Below are positions 1 to 9,403 of a stretch of 64,000 nt of DNA, in pieces. A program made the translations under genes and the position numbers. The notes under the pieces were generated by a model. That model saw nothing but the letters and a program-made list of their open reading frames with translations. It was not told the DNA's origin and did not search any database. Numbering within the stretch: the stretch's first letter is position 1; each line of letters opens with the position of its first letter. Origin of the DNA: CAZYMI01 sp964648505 (GTDB lineage: Bacteria; Pseudomonadota; Alphaproteobacteria; Micavibrionales; Micavibrionaceae); contig CAZYMI010000002.1 in NCBI GenBank assembly GCA_964648505.1, positions 1 through 64,000 of the forward strand. The letters are read 5' to 3'.

Positions 1-122
1 CGCTGAGCTAAGCCGGCAACTTCTTTTTACCAAACCTTGCTAAAACCTTATCCGCTGTCGCGGATGGGCGCTGAGCTAAGCCGGCAACTTCTTTTTACCA
101 AACCTTGCTAAAACCTTATCCG
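1..122. repeat. 54-bp direct repeat, two copies with a 68-bp period
   Basis: Bases 1-54 recur identically at 69-122, separated by 14 bases. The unit starts CGCTGAGCTAAGCCGG and ends AACCTTATCCG. The first copy touches the window edge, so the array may continue to the left. The repeat ends about 160 bases before dotM. It contains no open frame and no obvious terminator. It could be part of a tandem array or a duplicated 3' end of the upstream locus; the window cannot decide. Confidence 0.85.
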
Positions 123-224
123 TTAATTCGAACAAACATTAAGCTAAGGCTGAAAATTGATGAATTCGGCGCATCATACTCAATTTTTTTGATCTGGAAA
201 GGGTTTTTTGAAAATTCTTAGCCC

Positions 225-254
225 TTGGTCTTCTTAATACAGTTCTGCTAAACT
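225..254 (+). promoter_or_regulatory. possible sigma-70-type promoter for dotM
   Basis: TTGGTC at 225-230 and TAAACT at 249-254 are separated by 18 bases and lie 28 bases before the GTG start of dotM. A Shine-Dalgarno-like AGGCAGGG precedes that start. The match to consensus is only moderate in an AT-rich stretch, so this is a weak call. Confidence 0.25.
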
Positions 255-281
255 ACATCTATATATTAAAGGCAGGGTATC

Positions 282-1493
282 GTGTCAGGAAAAGGCGGCG
301 GCGCAAATAAAAACGACAGCTATATGGGCGTTATGCTCATGATGCTGTTTTTCTTTATTATGTTCCTTATGTTATGGCATTTTCAGCAAGATACCATAAA
401 AGATGGTATTCGCTGGGTTCGCTATTTTGAGCTCTGGATTATTAGTTTCTTTGTTGATGACAGTTTTAAAGTAACAACCCCTGCTGGCGATTTATATTTT
501 AAAGACTGGTTCCCTGCGATTGCAAAAATTCCCAAGGGGGATCTGAACACCCCTGTCATGTCTGCCATTTCAACTTTGGCCATGGATCCACTTAAATATT
601 TTTTTGCTGCATTGCTATTTGCTTTTGGTATGTGGTCGATGTTTATGGGCCCAAACACAAATCATCGCCGACGATTGGGGCTTGATGGACTGATCGAAGC
701 CCAAGCGAAAACATTTAAAACCATATCGCCTTTTATTGATTTTAACCCCAGCAAAATGCCGCACCGCCCACCTGGTGCCCCGGTGCCATCTGAGCTTCCG
801 TTATTTTCTGAGGCTTTATCACCTGAAGAATGGCTTGCGTTTCATTCCATTCCTACACCTGATGGAAAAGTTGACCCAGACGCAGCCGCTAATGCCTTTA
901 TGAAGCAGCTTGGCAAACCCTGGAGAGGTTATAAGCACCTCCCCCCTTATAAACAAGTTTTGTTGGCAACCTTTTGCTTAAAAGCTGCACGCAAACGCGC
1001 CGATGCTGACACGATGATTTCTGATCTGGCTGAATGCTGGACAGCAAAAGACGGACTTAAACTTTCCCCACAGTTACTGCGGCGCGCTCGCGGTGTTCTT
1101 GCAAACAAAGACCTGTGCGGAACAACTTTTGCAAAATGCAATCAACACGCGTTTGAATCAACAGCCCTGATGCGCGCCTTGCTTACCGCCCGCGAAGAAG
1201 GGGGCGTTCTGGCCCCTGCTTCTTTTGTCTGGCTGAGAGGGTATGATCGAGCCACATGGTACCCGCTTAATAACCTTGGGCGGCAGGCTTACCATATGGA
1301 AGCCTTGGGTGCGATGGCGCATTTTAAAGCCGAAAAATTCACCCAAAGACCAATCCCCAGAGCAAAAGTTGATGACGCGGTTAAAACAATCACAGAATAT
1401 ATGGCATCTGACCGCGCCCGCCCAATACCGTCCCTTGACTATAGTAAGTCCAAGAAAAAATCGGGCGTTAAAAAACTGAAGGGAAGCGGTTGA
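282..1493 (+). CDS. dotM: DotM/IcmP type IVB secretion coupling-complex protein
   Basis: Inner-membrane partner of the DotL ATPase in type IVB (Dot/Icm, IncI-type) secretion or conjugation; in Legionella DotM forms part of the coupling complex that recruits substrates. The 403-residue protein has hydrophobic segments at about 14-34 and 101-122 followed by a long cytoplasmic domain. The C-terminal domain carries family-typical blocks such as ESTALMRALL, APASFVWLRG, WYPLNNLGRQ and HMEALGAMAHF. The start is GTG with a purine-rich site just upstream. The gene is followed two bases later by an unknown membrane protein gene and then dotL, so the dotM-dotL association is kept but interrupted. The family call is strong; the substrate (DNA or protein) cannot be told. 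Confidence 0.88.
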   Translation: MSGKGGGANKNDSYMGVMLMMLFFFIMFLMLWHFQQDTIKDGIRWVRYFELWIISFFVDDSFKVTTPAGDLYFKDWFPAIAKIPKGDLNTPVMSAISTLAMDPLKYFFAALLFAFGMWSMFMGPNTNHRRRLGLDGLIEAQAKTFKTISPFIDFNPSKMPHRPPGAPVPSELPLFSEALSPEEWLAFHSIPTPDGKVDPDAAANAFMKQLGKPWRGYKHLPPYKQVLLATFCLKAARKRADADTMISDLAECWTAKDGLKLSPQLLRRARGVLANKDLCGTTFAKCNQHAFESTALMRALLTAREEGGVLAPASFVWLRGYDRATWYPLNNLGRQAYHMEALGAMAHFKAEKFTQRPIPRAKVDDAVKTITEYMASDRARPIPSLDYSKSKKKSGVKKLKGSG

Positions 1494-1495
1494 TC

Positions 1496-1984
1496 ATGAG
1501 TCTGTTCCACAAAAAAAATATAAACTCCATTGCTGCCATCAATGATGGTGCGCTTATTTTATCTTTAACAGATGCACGAGAACCTTGTGTATGGCGCATG
1601 GAGCTGGCTCAGGCACGCCTTTCTGCGCTTGAACTAAAAGACGATCAAGGCACCACAATTTTACAAATGCGTACGCCCAAAGGGGATATCCATACAGTTG
1701 CCACTTATGATAGCCGTTCACGCGCCCTTGAAATTCTAACCCTTGTGGCCTCCACTCTTTCCGGTATTCGGGTCACGTCTGATCCAGCAGAACTGCAAGC
1801 CAAACCTACAAATAGCAACTGGCTATGGTTTGGTGGGGCGCTTGTGATTATTTTAATATCCATAAGCTTCATGAGCGCAAATGCACCACCGCAAACGCAA
1901 AAAGAAGGAACAAATTCGACAACCAAATCGACCCCCGCAACAACTGGCGAACCCTTAAGCGCCGATGATTTTTTGAACCGGTAG
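1496..1984 (+). CDS. unknown single-span membrane protein between dotM and dotL
   Basis: I do not recognise this 162-residue protein. It has a soluble N-terminal domain of about 105 residues rich in beta-type alternation, one strong membrane segment (WLWFGGALVIILISISFM, about 108-126) and a short Thr/Ser/Pro-rich tail. No cleavable signal peptide is evident, so the N-domain is probably cytoplasmic. The ATG at 1496 lies two bases after the dotM stop with GGGAAGCGG at a good distance; an in-frame TTG at 1490 is possible. It ends three bases before dotL. Its position inside the coupling-protein operon suggests it belongs to that complex. It does not resemble the thioredoxin-like TrbB found between the TrbA and TrbC genes of IncI plasmids. 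Confidence 0.75.
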   Translation: MSLFHKKNINSIAAINDGALILSLTDAREPCVWRMELAQARLSALELKDDQGTTILQMRTPKGDIHTVATYDSRSRALEILTLVASTLSGIRVTSDPAELQAKPTNSNWLWFGGALVIILISISFMSANAPPQTQKEGTNSTTKSTPATTGEPLSADDFLNR

Positions 1985-1987
1985 AAC

Positions 1988-4315
1988 ATGGCTATAAACC
2001 AAAAAAAATACGGCCGAAAACATACAGACCTCTTACGTGACGTTCGCCCGCTTTATGTGCGAATTGGCGATTGGATGTCTACGCCCGAACACGCCACCGT
2101 CTTGTTTGTTGCTGCAGCTTATATGGTTGGATTTAATTCATTATTTTTAGCCTGGGCTGATCTGATTATTCTTTTTGCGCTTTTATATTTCTGGTGGCTG
2201 GCAACCCGAAACCGGTCGTTGTTTTTGAAATTACCTATGAGCTCAAAATACAAAGATAAAAATAGTAAATCAGGCAAGCCTGAAGGTATTTTATATGTTG
2301 GGAACGAATTTCTGACAAAAGGTCAGGTTTGGTTTTCCAATTCTGATGCCAGAACGCATATGCTTTATCTGGGCACAACGGGATCCGGAAAAACCGAGGG
2401 CTTAAAATCAATGGTCAGCAACGCGCTGACATGGTCATCAGGCTTCATTTATATTGACGGTAAGGCGGATACGGATCTTTGGTCTTCGCTTTCAGCCCTT
2501 GTGCGCCGCTTTGGCCGCGATGATGACCTGCTTGTGCTCAATTACATGACAGGAAATTCGGATCGCAAAGCGCCTTCCAATACTATGAACCCTTTTTCGT
2601 CGGGATCCGCTTCTTATCTAACGAACCTTCTTGTTTCGTTAATGCCTGAATCCCAAGGCGATAACGCCATGTGGAAAGAAAGGGCGGTTGCATTAATTGG
2701 CGCATTAATGCCTGCCTTAACGTATAAACGCGATTACCAGGATATTCCGACATCTGTTTCCACTATTCGGCATTACATGCAGTTTTCATCTGTTGTAGCG
2801 CTTTCACGCGATGAAACCGTGCCTGAAAAATTACGCCTTGCCATTAAAGGTTATCTCGACACTTTACCCGGTTATGTTGATGCGGCTTTTGATGATAATG
2901 GGCAAGATAAACCTGTAGGCCCTGGCCAGCCTGCAATCGATACCACAACCCCTAAAACCCAGCATGGCTATCTGTCTATGCAGTTTACAAGGTCGTTACA
3001 GTCTTTGGGGGATGATTACGGATATATCTTTGACTCCCAAGCTGCTGATGTTGAAATGGTGGATATTGTTTTAAACCGCCGCATTCTGGTTGTGTTGATA
3101 CCCGCGCTTGAAAAATCGGGCGATGAAATCGCTAACCTTGGTAAAATTGTAGCAGCCACTTTAAAAGGGATGATGGGTTCAACACTTGGGTCCACGGTAG
3201 AAGGCGATAGCGCCGCTGTCATTGAAAACAAACAGACCCATTCCGCAACGCCTTTTATGACCGTGTTTGACGAGGTGGGGTACTACACCGCATCAGGCAT
3301 GGCGGTGATGGCTGCGCAAGCGCGTTCCCTTGGGTTTTCTTTGATTTTCTCATCCCAAGATATTCCATCCATGGAAAAACGTGTGAAGGAAGAAGCCAAA
3401 TCAATTACGGCAAACTGTAACATCAAAATTTTCGGAAAACTTGAAGACCCTACGCAGACCAAGCAATTTTTTGAAGAATCTGTCGGTTCATCTTTTGTGA
3501 CCGAGGTGTCGGGTTTCCAAGCTGATTTTGGAAGTATTTCCCAAAGCTATCAGGATACTGCATCAGCGGGTGTTCAGGTGCGTAAAAACGCAAACTACGA
3601 CGCTTTGCGCGATATGAAAGAAGGACAAGCCGTTGTTACTTTTGGGGCCGTTGTGATTGATGTAAACATCTTTTATTCCAATCCGGGTTTTGCAAAAGCG
3701 ATGCGGGTCACACGTTATATGGCTTTGCCACCGCCTTCCGATACCTTTATACGCCATGTTAAAGATTTACGTTCTGTGCGCGACAACCTTGTTCGCAAAG
3801 GATGGGATGCATCAAAAGCGGATGTGGCCGCGCCAACGCCTGAAGAATTTAAAGTGATGGCAGATTTCTTTACCAAAGGGCAGCAAATTGGGGACTTGAA
3901 CAAAACGCAGGCCGCGATGGGGGCAATAGCAGCCATTCATAATATTGCCACACCTATCGATATAAACGAAAAAGTTGCCGTGCCTGCAAGCGCCCCTATA
4001 CCATCTGCGATCATGCAAGGTGAAAAACAGCCTGTTATGGCAGGGGCTGCTACAAGTAGCGCGATGCCTTCTACACAAGCCGCGTCACCCCTTTCTGTGT
4101 TTGCAAGCCCAAAAGAATTAGCCGCATCACCCGAAACAGTGGCGCCAAAATCCTGGACGGAATTGGTATCAAACGCGCCCCCTGCGCAGATCCCACAACA
4201 AGACAAACTGATCAAACTTGAAACAGGTGTGCGTGATATTTTACGCAAAGGGGCGCTTGATGCACGCCGTAAAATCATGAAAAAGAAAACGAGCACAAGT
4301 GATGCCGCAGAATAA
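1988..4315 (+). CDS. dotL: DotL/IcmO type IV coupling ATPase
   Basis: VirD4/TraG-class coupling ATPase that feeds substrates into a type IVB secretion channel. The 775-residue protein has two N-terminal membrane spans (about 37-55 and 57-72), a Walker A motif GTTGSGKT at 129-136 and a Walker B-like MTVFDEVGYY near 425. The block IFSSQDIPSMEKR after it is typical of DotL/TrbC. The C-terminal 130 residues are Ala/Pro-rich and end in a basic tail; in Legionella the DotL tail binds adaptor proteins, so this segment may do likewise. The gene starts three bases after the 162-residue membrane protein and overlaps the next gene, implying one transcript. No relaxase or other Dot/Icm genes lie in the window. 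Confidence 0.92.
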   Translation: MAINQKKYGRKHTDLLRDVRPLYVRIGDWMSTPEHATVLFVAAAYMVGFNSLFLAWADLIILFALLYFWWLATRNRSLFLKLPMSSKYKDKNSKSGKPEGILYVGNEFLTKGQVWFSNSDARTHMLYLGTTGSGKTEGLKSMVSNALTWSSGFIYIDGKADTDLWSSLSALVRRFGRDDDLLVLNYMTGNSDRKAPSNTMNPFSSGSASYLTNLLVSLMPESQGDNAMWKERAVALIGALMPALTYKRDYQDIPTSVSTIRHYMQFSSVVALSRDETVPEKLRLAIKGYLDTLPGYVDAAFDDNGQDKPVGPGQPAIDTTTPKTQHGYLSMQFTRSLQSLGDDYGYIFDSQAADVEMVDIVLNRRILVVLIPALEKSGDEIANLGKIVAATLKGMMGSTLGSTVEGDSAAVIENKQTHSATPFMTVFDEVGYYTASGMAVMAAQARSLGFSLIFSSQDIPSMEKRVKEEAKSITANCNIKIFGKLEDPTQTKQFFEESVGSSFVTEVSGFQADFGSISQSYQDTASAGVQVRKNANYDALRDMKEGQAVVTFGAVVIDVNIFYSNPGFAKAMRVTRYMALPPPSDTFIRHVKDLRSVRDNLVRKGWDASKADVAAPTPEEFKVMADFFTKGQQIGDLNKTQAAMGAIAAIHNIATPIDINEKVAVPASAPIPSAIMQGEKQPVMAGAATSSAMPSTQAASPLSVFASPKELAASPETVAPKSWTELVSNAPPAQIPQQDKLIKLETGVRDILRKGALDARRKIMKKKTSTSDAAE

Positions 4316-5075
4316 AAAAGCGGCACTTAAATATCAAAGCCCAGACAAAGCATCGGCCCAAGATAGCGCCCAAGGCGGAAACGTTTTTATTTATATTTTT
4401 CTGGCTGTTTTTTTGTTTGGGGCGCTGATGTTTACAATTAATCGCGCCACACAAACCACCAGCAATAAAATTTCGACCAATACGGCAAAAGCACATGCGA
4501 TTGAAATTCTTGATTACGCGCAAAGAATCAGAAATGGCCTTGAAAGGGTTCAATCAAAAGGCGTTGGCGAAGCTGATATCAGCTTTGAAAATTCTTATAT
4601 TTCAGGGTATGAACACACCCCAGTTGCCCCTGATAAAGGTAAAATCTTTCACCCCTTAGGGGGTAAGGTTGTATATAAACCCCCAAACCCTGCATGGCTT
4701 GATTCAAGCTACAGCGCCGGTGTTCATTACGGGGAACTTTACTTCCCCAGATCAACCTGTGCAGATATAGAATTTAGTACCTGTACCGATAGTGGTCTCA
4801 TTACAAAGGCCGACTTTGTTTTATTTATTTTTTACTTAAAAAAAGAAATCTGCATTGAAATTAACAAACTAACTGGCCTTGGTAGCAGCCCCGTCCCCAT
4901 TCAGGATGCCGACCGTTACACAACAATAAATCAGCGGTATAAGGGGGTCTTCACAGGGACAGCTGGCAGCATGGATTTAAATTATTATGGTGGCCAAATT
5001 GGCGGTTGTATAACAGAAGGCAGCGGGCCTGATTTAGGTTATGGATTTTTTTATGTTCTACAACAACGCAATTAA
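4302..5075 (+). CDS. unknown pilin-like single-span membrane protein downstream of dotL
   Basis: The protein (257 residues from ATG 4302; a GTG at 4299 is also possible) has a polar N-terminal tail of about 25 residues, one hydrophobic span (VFIYIFLAVFLFGALMFTI), an amphipathic helix, then a mostly polar beta-rich domain with four cysteines (in RSTCADI, FSTCTDS, KEICIEI and GGCITEG). This layout recalls pilins and pseudopilins, but the Glu5 of type IV prepilins is missing, so processing by a PilD-type peptidase is doubtful. The start overlaps the last codons of dotL, arguing for co-translation and a role in the same system. I cannot assign a family. It abuts argS tail to tail with no spacer. 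Confidence 0.7.
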   Translation: MPQNKKAALKYQSPDKASAQDSAQGGNVFIYIFLAVFLFGALMFTINRATQTTSNKISTNTAKAHAIEILDYAQRIRNGLERVQSKGVGEADISFENSYISGYEHTPVAPDKGKIFHPLGGKVVYKPPNPAWLDSSYSAGVHYGELYFPRSTCADIEFSTCTDSGLITKADFVLFIFYLKKEICIEINKLTGLGSSPVPIQDADRYTTINQRYKGVFTGTAGSMDLNYYGGQIGGCITEGSGPDLGYGFFYVLQQRN

Positions 5076-6845
5076 TTACATGCGCACTGGAATATCTATA
5101 CCCAAAAGCCCGAGTGTTTTTTCAAGCATCGCAACTGTTAAAGCACACAGGGCCAGACGGCTATTTTTAAGTGTACTATCTGTCTCCGATAAAATATGGC
5201 AGTTGCCGTAAAAACTACTAAAATCTTGCGCCACACGGTATGCGTATTCACACACAACATGGGGTGTATCATCGCGCAAAGCAGCAGCCAATGTTTCCGG
5301 CCATGCAAGCAAAGTTAAAACCAAATTGCGTTCAACGTCACCCACAATAATTGTGCCCAATATTGCGCTATTTTGTGCATCTGCCTTTGCAAGCAGCGAT
5401 TTAATACGCACGGCTTGATACAATAAATACGGCCCTGTTTTACCTTCAAAGGCGGTCAGCTTATCAAGATCAAACACATAATCCACATGGCGCGGGTTTT
5501 TCAGATCTGCAAATTTTATGGCAGCTACCGCAATTTTATGGGCAATATCAGCGCGTTCATCTGCAGAAAAATCTTTACCAAGTTCAGCTTCATCTAATCG
5601 CGCGAATGCCTTCTCGCGCCCCATGGCAATAAGATCTTCAAGCTTCATAATGCCGCCCGCACGGGTTTTAAAAGGCTTACCATCAACCCCGTTCATGGTG
5701 CCAAAACCCGCAAAATGCAGTTCAACTTTTTCAGGCGGAGTGATACTTGCAAGAATAGTCGCACGAAACACTTGTTCAAAATGCAAGTTTTGCCGCTGGT
5801 CTACCACATACACAATGCGCGAAGGGTTATAAAGATTCATACGCTCAACAAGGGTTGCCATATCGGTTGTACCATACAAAACCGCGCCATCGCGCTTATA
5901 AAGAATAAGCGGCGGTATTTCACGCTTATCATCATCACGCGCCACAGGCACCACAAGCGCACCTTCACTTTCCACGGCTAACGTTTTTGTACGCAATCCA
6001 TCCACCATAGGGGCGATCAACTCATGCACATCGGCTTCGCCTTTCCACAAATCAAAGTGGACATTAAGCGCGTCAAAATTAGATTTCATGCCAGCTATTG
6101 AAACATTACGAAAATGCGTCCACAGCGCACGATATCCGCGCCTGTCATTTTGCAGATCAACCGTGGCAGCGCGTGCGCGTTCCATCCGCGCCGCATCCAC
6201 TTTACAATCAGCTGCTGCTTTTGGATAAATAATCTCCAGATCATCCATACTAACAGGGGATATATCCGGATACGTGCCTTCAAAATCATGGTTAAAATAG
6301 GGCCAATCAGGATGCGTAATTTCAAGCTCAGATATAATCATACCCATCTGCGTGCCCCAATCGCCCATATGCACATCGCCCAAAGCTTTCCACCCTGCTT
6401 CTATGTACATACGGCGCAAAGTGTCCCCAATAATGGAAGCACGTAAATGCCCGACATGCATGGGCTTAGCTAAATTCGGCCCACCATAATCAAGCACAAT
6501 GACGCGACCCTGACCGATATCGGGAGACCCCAAGCTTTTAGATTGCCTTTGGATATTTAAATGGTCTGCTAAAAAATCATCACTGATAACAATATTCAAA
6601 AAGCCGGGGCCGACCGCTTCAAGCTTCAAGAAAATTGGATTATCTTTCAAAATGCCGATCACCTGATCGGCTATAACACGCGGTGATTTGCCTGCCGCTT
6701 TAGCAGCAGCCATCGCGCCATTACATTGGAACTGGGCAAGATCTGGCCTGTCTGATACACGCACCAACCCAAAACTTGAATCAAGCCCACTTTGTACAAA
6801 AGCATCCCCGAATAAAGTGGAGAGAGATTTTAAAATACTCTCCAT
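5076..6845 (-). CDS. argS: arginyl-tRNA synthetase
   Basis: Class I synthetase that charges tRNA-Arg. The 589-residue protein shows the N-terminal Arg-specific domain, the HIGH-type motif HVGH at 130-133 after GGPNLAKPM, the second catalytic block GVDGKPFKTRAGG near 385-397 in place of a classical KMSKS, and a C-terminal DALR anticodon-binding domain ending in IDIPVRM, the usual ArgS terminus. Length is normal. It starts three bases after the gyrB stop, so it is the last gene of the dnaA-gyrB block; its stop abuts that of the convergent pilin-like gene with no room for a terminator. Confidence 0.97.
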   Translation of the reverse strand: MESILKSLSTLFGDAFVQSGLDSSFGLVRVSDRPDLAQFQCNGAMAAAKAAGKSPRVIADQVIGILKDNPIFLKLEAVGPGFLNIVISDDFLADHLNIQRQSKSLGSPDIGQGRVIVLDYGGPNLAKPMHVGHLRASIIGDTLRRMYIEAGWKALGDVHMGDWGTQMGMIISELEITHPDWPYFNHDFEGTYPDISPVSMDDLEIIYPKAAADCKVDAARMERARAATVDLQNDRRGYRALWTHFRNVSIAGMKSNFDALNVHFDLWKGEADVHELIAPMVDGLRTKTLAVESEGALVVPVARDDDKREIPPLILYKRDGAVLYGTTDMATLVERMNLYNPSRIVYVVDQRQNLHFEQVFRATILASITPPEKVELHFAGFGTMNGVDGKPFKTRAGGIMKLEDLIAMGREKAFARLDEAELGKDFSADERADIAHKIAVAAIKFADLKNPRHVDYVFDLDKLTAFEGKTGPYLLYQAVRIKSLLAKADAQNSAILGTIIVGDVERNLVLTLLAWPETLAAALRDDTPHVVCEYAYRVAQDFSSFYGNCHILSETDSTLKNSRLALCALTVAMLEKTLGLLGIDIPVRM

Positions 6846-6848
6846 CCC

Positions 6849-9290
6849 TTAAACGTCCAGATTAGCTACTTTAAGCGCGTTATCTTGAATAAAGGCACGA
6901 CGCGGTTCAACCACATCCCCCATCAGAGTTGAAAATAAATCATTGGCATGGGCCGCATCTTCAACCTTAACCTGCAACAAAGACCGCACCGCAGGATCAA
7001 GCGTGGTTTCCCACAATTGTTCGGGGTTCATTTCACCAAGACCTTTGTACCGCTGAATAGAAAGGCCTTTGCGGCCTTGTGCCAAAATACCTTCAAGCAG
7101 ATCAGACGGGCCCTTCACTTCAAGCATAAGTTTATCTTTAATGCGCAATGTGCCCGGCGCCTTAAAATTATCCTGAAGCCATGCGGCATGCGCATTCATA
7201 CGACGCGCATCTGACGATTTTACATGATCAAGCGTAATGCGCACCGAACGGGAAATACCACGCGCTGTTCGCGCAATCTTAAAGCCATGATCGGATGAAA
7301 AACTACCTGCCCATCCTTTTTCTAATCGGGATGATATTGCATCCAGACGTTTGGCTAAATATTGCGCAGCTGCGTTCGCTTTATCGGGGTCTGTCAAAAG
7401 TGCGTCTGAAAGCATGCCCGATATAGCCGCCTGTTCAAGCACACCTGCATCGCCCACACGAATGGCAAGCGGCCGTAATGAGCCAAGAAAATGACGGGCC
7501 TTAAGCAAAAGATCGGTCATATCCGCACCTGCACGCTGTGCACCTGTGTGATCGGTGAACACCATATCTTCCAGTGCGGCATCAATCAGGTATTCTTCAA
7601 GCATCTGTTCGTTTTTCAAATAAGTTTCAGATGATGAACCACGCTTCACTTTATAAAGTGGCGGCTGGGCGATATATAGATATCCACGTTCAATTACCTG
7701 CGGCATGTAACGATAGAACAAGGTTAGCAGCAATGTGCGAATATGCGCCCCATCAACATCCGCGTCTGTCATAATGATAATTTTATGATAACGCGCTTTT
7801 TCAATGTTAAATTCATCATGAATTCCTGTACCAAGCGCTGTGATTAAGGTGCCGATTTCATCGGATGATAAGATCCGATCAAGGCGGGCACGCTCAACAT
7901 TCAGAATTTTACCTTTCAAAGGTAAGATAGCCTGATTTTTACGGTGACGCGCTTGTTTGGCAGAGCCGCCTGCAGAATCCCCCTCAACGATAAAAAGCTC
8001 CGATAATGCGGGGTCACGTTCCTGACAATCGGCAAGCTTACCCGGCAAGTTAGAAATATCCATGACCCCTTTGCGACGCGATAATTCACGCGCTTTGCGC
8101 GCAGCTTCACGCGCAGCTGCCGCTTCAACAATTTTACCAACGATTTTTTTTGCTTCCGCAGGATGTTCTTCAAACCATGTCGAAAGTCCTTCAGATATTG
8201 CCTGTTCAACAACCGGGCGCACTTCAGATGAAACAAGCTTATCTTTAGTTTGAGACGAGAATTTAGGATCAGGTACCTTAACGGATAAAACGCAAGTAAG
8301 CCCTTCGCGCATATCTTCGCCTGTCATGTCGAATTCACGTTTTTTCATCAAACCTGATTCATCGGCATATTTAGAAATAGTCCGCGTCAACGCACCGCGG
8401 AACCCTGCAAGGTGGGTGCCGCCATCGCGTTGCGGGATGTTGTTGGTAAAGCACAGTGTGTTTTCGTGGTATGAATCGGTCCATTCCATGGCGGCTTCGA
8501 CTGTAATTTTGCCATCCGTCCCCTTGATCGAAATACAAGGCTGAAAAATCGCATTTTTATTACGATCGAGATAAGAGACAAAACTTGTAATACCGCCTTC
8601 AAAAAACAATTGTGTTTCACGCGGGGTGTCACCACGCAAATCTTGCAAAATAATATTAACGCCTGAATTTAAAAAGGCGAGTTCACGCAAACGATCTTCA
8701 AGGGTTGAATAATCAAAATCTGTTTTTGTAAAAGTTTCTGTTGATGGCAAAAATGTGACTTCAGTGCCTGTCTTTTTACCAGCATCGGCTGTATTTTTAA
8801 GGGGCGCTTCTGCATTTCCATGACGAAAACGCATGGTCCATTCTTTTCCCTGGCGCCAAATTTTTAAATCCAGAAATTCGGACAAAGCATTAACAACAGA
8901 AACACCAACACCGTGGAGCCCCCCTGAAACTTTATAAGAATTTTGGTCAAACTTACCGCCAGCATGAAGCTGGGTCATGATTACTTCAGCTGCGGAAATA
9001 CCTTCTTCTGCGTGAATCTCAACAGGAATACCGCGCCCGTTATCACGCACCGTGACAGAACCATTCGCATTTAAAACAACATCAATACGATCGCAATAAC
9101 CCGCAAGCGACTCATCAATTGCGTTGTCAACAACCTCATACACCATATGATGAAGGCCCGACCCGTCATCGGTGTCGCCAATATACATACCCGGACGTTT
9201 GCGAACCGCATCAAGCCCCTTTAGGACCTTAATGCTATCTGCTCCATAGTTTTCTGCGGCCAATGCGGTGGCGCTTAGTGCTTCACTCAT
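6849..9290 (-). CDS. gyrB: DNA gyrase subunit B
   Basis: ATPase subunit of the type II topoisomerase that introduces negative supercoils. The 813-residue protein has the GHKL ATPase domain (NAIDESLAGY, DNGRGIPV, GGLHGVGVSVVNALS), the transducer domain, the TOPRIM motif VEGDSAGGSAKQ with the downstream DADVDGAHIRTL, and the C-terminal QRYKGLGEMNPEQL block. Length is usual for an alphaproteobacterial GyrB. It starts with ATG at 9290, 113 bases from the permease gene upstream and separated from it by a hairpin, so it probably has its own promoter. gyrA is not in the window. Confidence 0.98.
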   Translation of the reverse strand: MSEALSATALAAENYGADSIKVLKGLDAVRKRPGMYIGDTDDGSGLHHMVYEVVDNAIDESLAGYCDRIDVVLNANGSVTVRDNGRGIPVEIHAEEGISAAEVIMTQLHAGGKFDQNSYKVSGGLHGVGVSVVNALSEFLDLKIWRQGKEWTMRFRHGNAEAPLKNTADAGKKTGTEVTFLPSTETFTKTDFDYSTLEDRLRELAFLNSGVNIILQDLRGDTPRETQLFFEGGITSFVSYLDRNKNAIFQPCISIKGTDGKITVEAAMEWTDSYHENTLCFTNNIPQRDGGTHLAGFRGALTRTISKYADESGLMKKREFDMTGEDMREGLTCVLSVKVPDPKFSSQTKDKLVSSEVRPVVEQAISEGLSTWFEEHPAEAKKIVGKIVEAAAAREAARKARELSRRKGVMDISNLPGKLADCQERDPALSELFIVEGDSAGGSAKQARHRKNQAILPLKGKILNVERARLDRILSSDEIGTLITALGTGIHDEFNIEKARYHKIIIMTDADVDGAHIRTLLLTLFYRYMPQVIERGYLYIAQPPLYKVKRGSSSETYLKNEQMLEEYLIDAALEDMVFTDHTGAQRAGADMTDLLLKARHFLGSLRPLAIRVGDAGVLEQAAISGMLSDALLTDPDKANAAAQYLAKRLDAISSRLEKGWAGSFSSDHGFKIARTARGISRSVRITLDHVKSSDARRMNAHAAWLQDNFKAPGTLRIKDKLMLEVKGPSDLLEGILAQGRKGLSIQRYKGLGEMNPEQLWETTLDPAVRSLLQVKVEDAAHANDLFSTLMGDVVEPRRAFIQDNALKVANLDV

Positions 9291-9318
9291 ACGCGAAATT
9301 CCTTAAAAAATGGGGCTT

Positions 9319-9344
9319 AAAAAAGCTGTCGAATCGGCTTTTTT
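9319..9344 (-). terminator. hairpin terminator between the DMT-type gene and gyrB
   Basis: AAAAAAGC at 9319-9326 and GCTTTTTT at 9337-9344 form a perfect inverted repeat around a ten-base loop. On the minus strand the arm ends in a T-run, as expected for an intrinsic terminator after the permease gene. Only two pairs are G-C, so strength is uncertain. Confidence 0.5.
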
Positions 9345-9403
9345 ACCTGCCTATTTTATAGCAGTTTCAGGGTAGGAAAGCGAGCAGGAAATAAGCTTTT
9401 AAC

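Noticed and set aside
3937..4326. 129-codon open frame antisense to the dotL 3' end
   Set aside because: It lies wholly opposite a clear DotL reading frame, has no ribosome-binding site and no recognisable domain.
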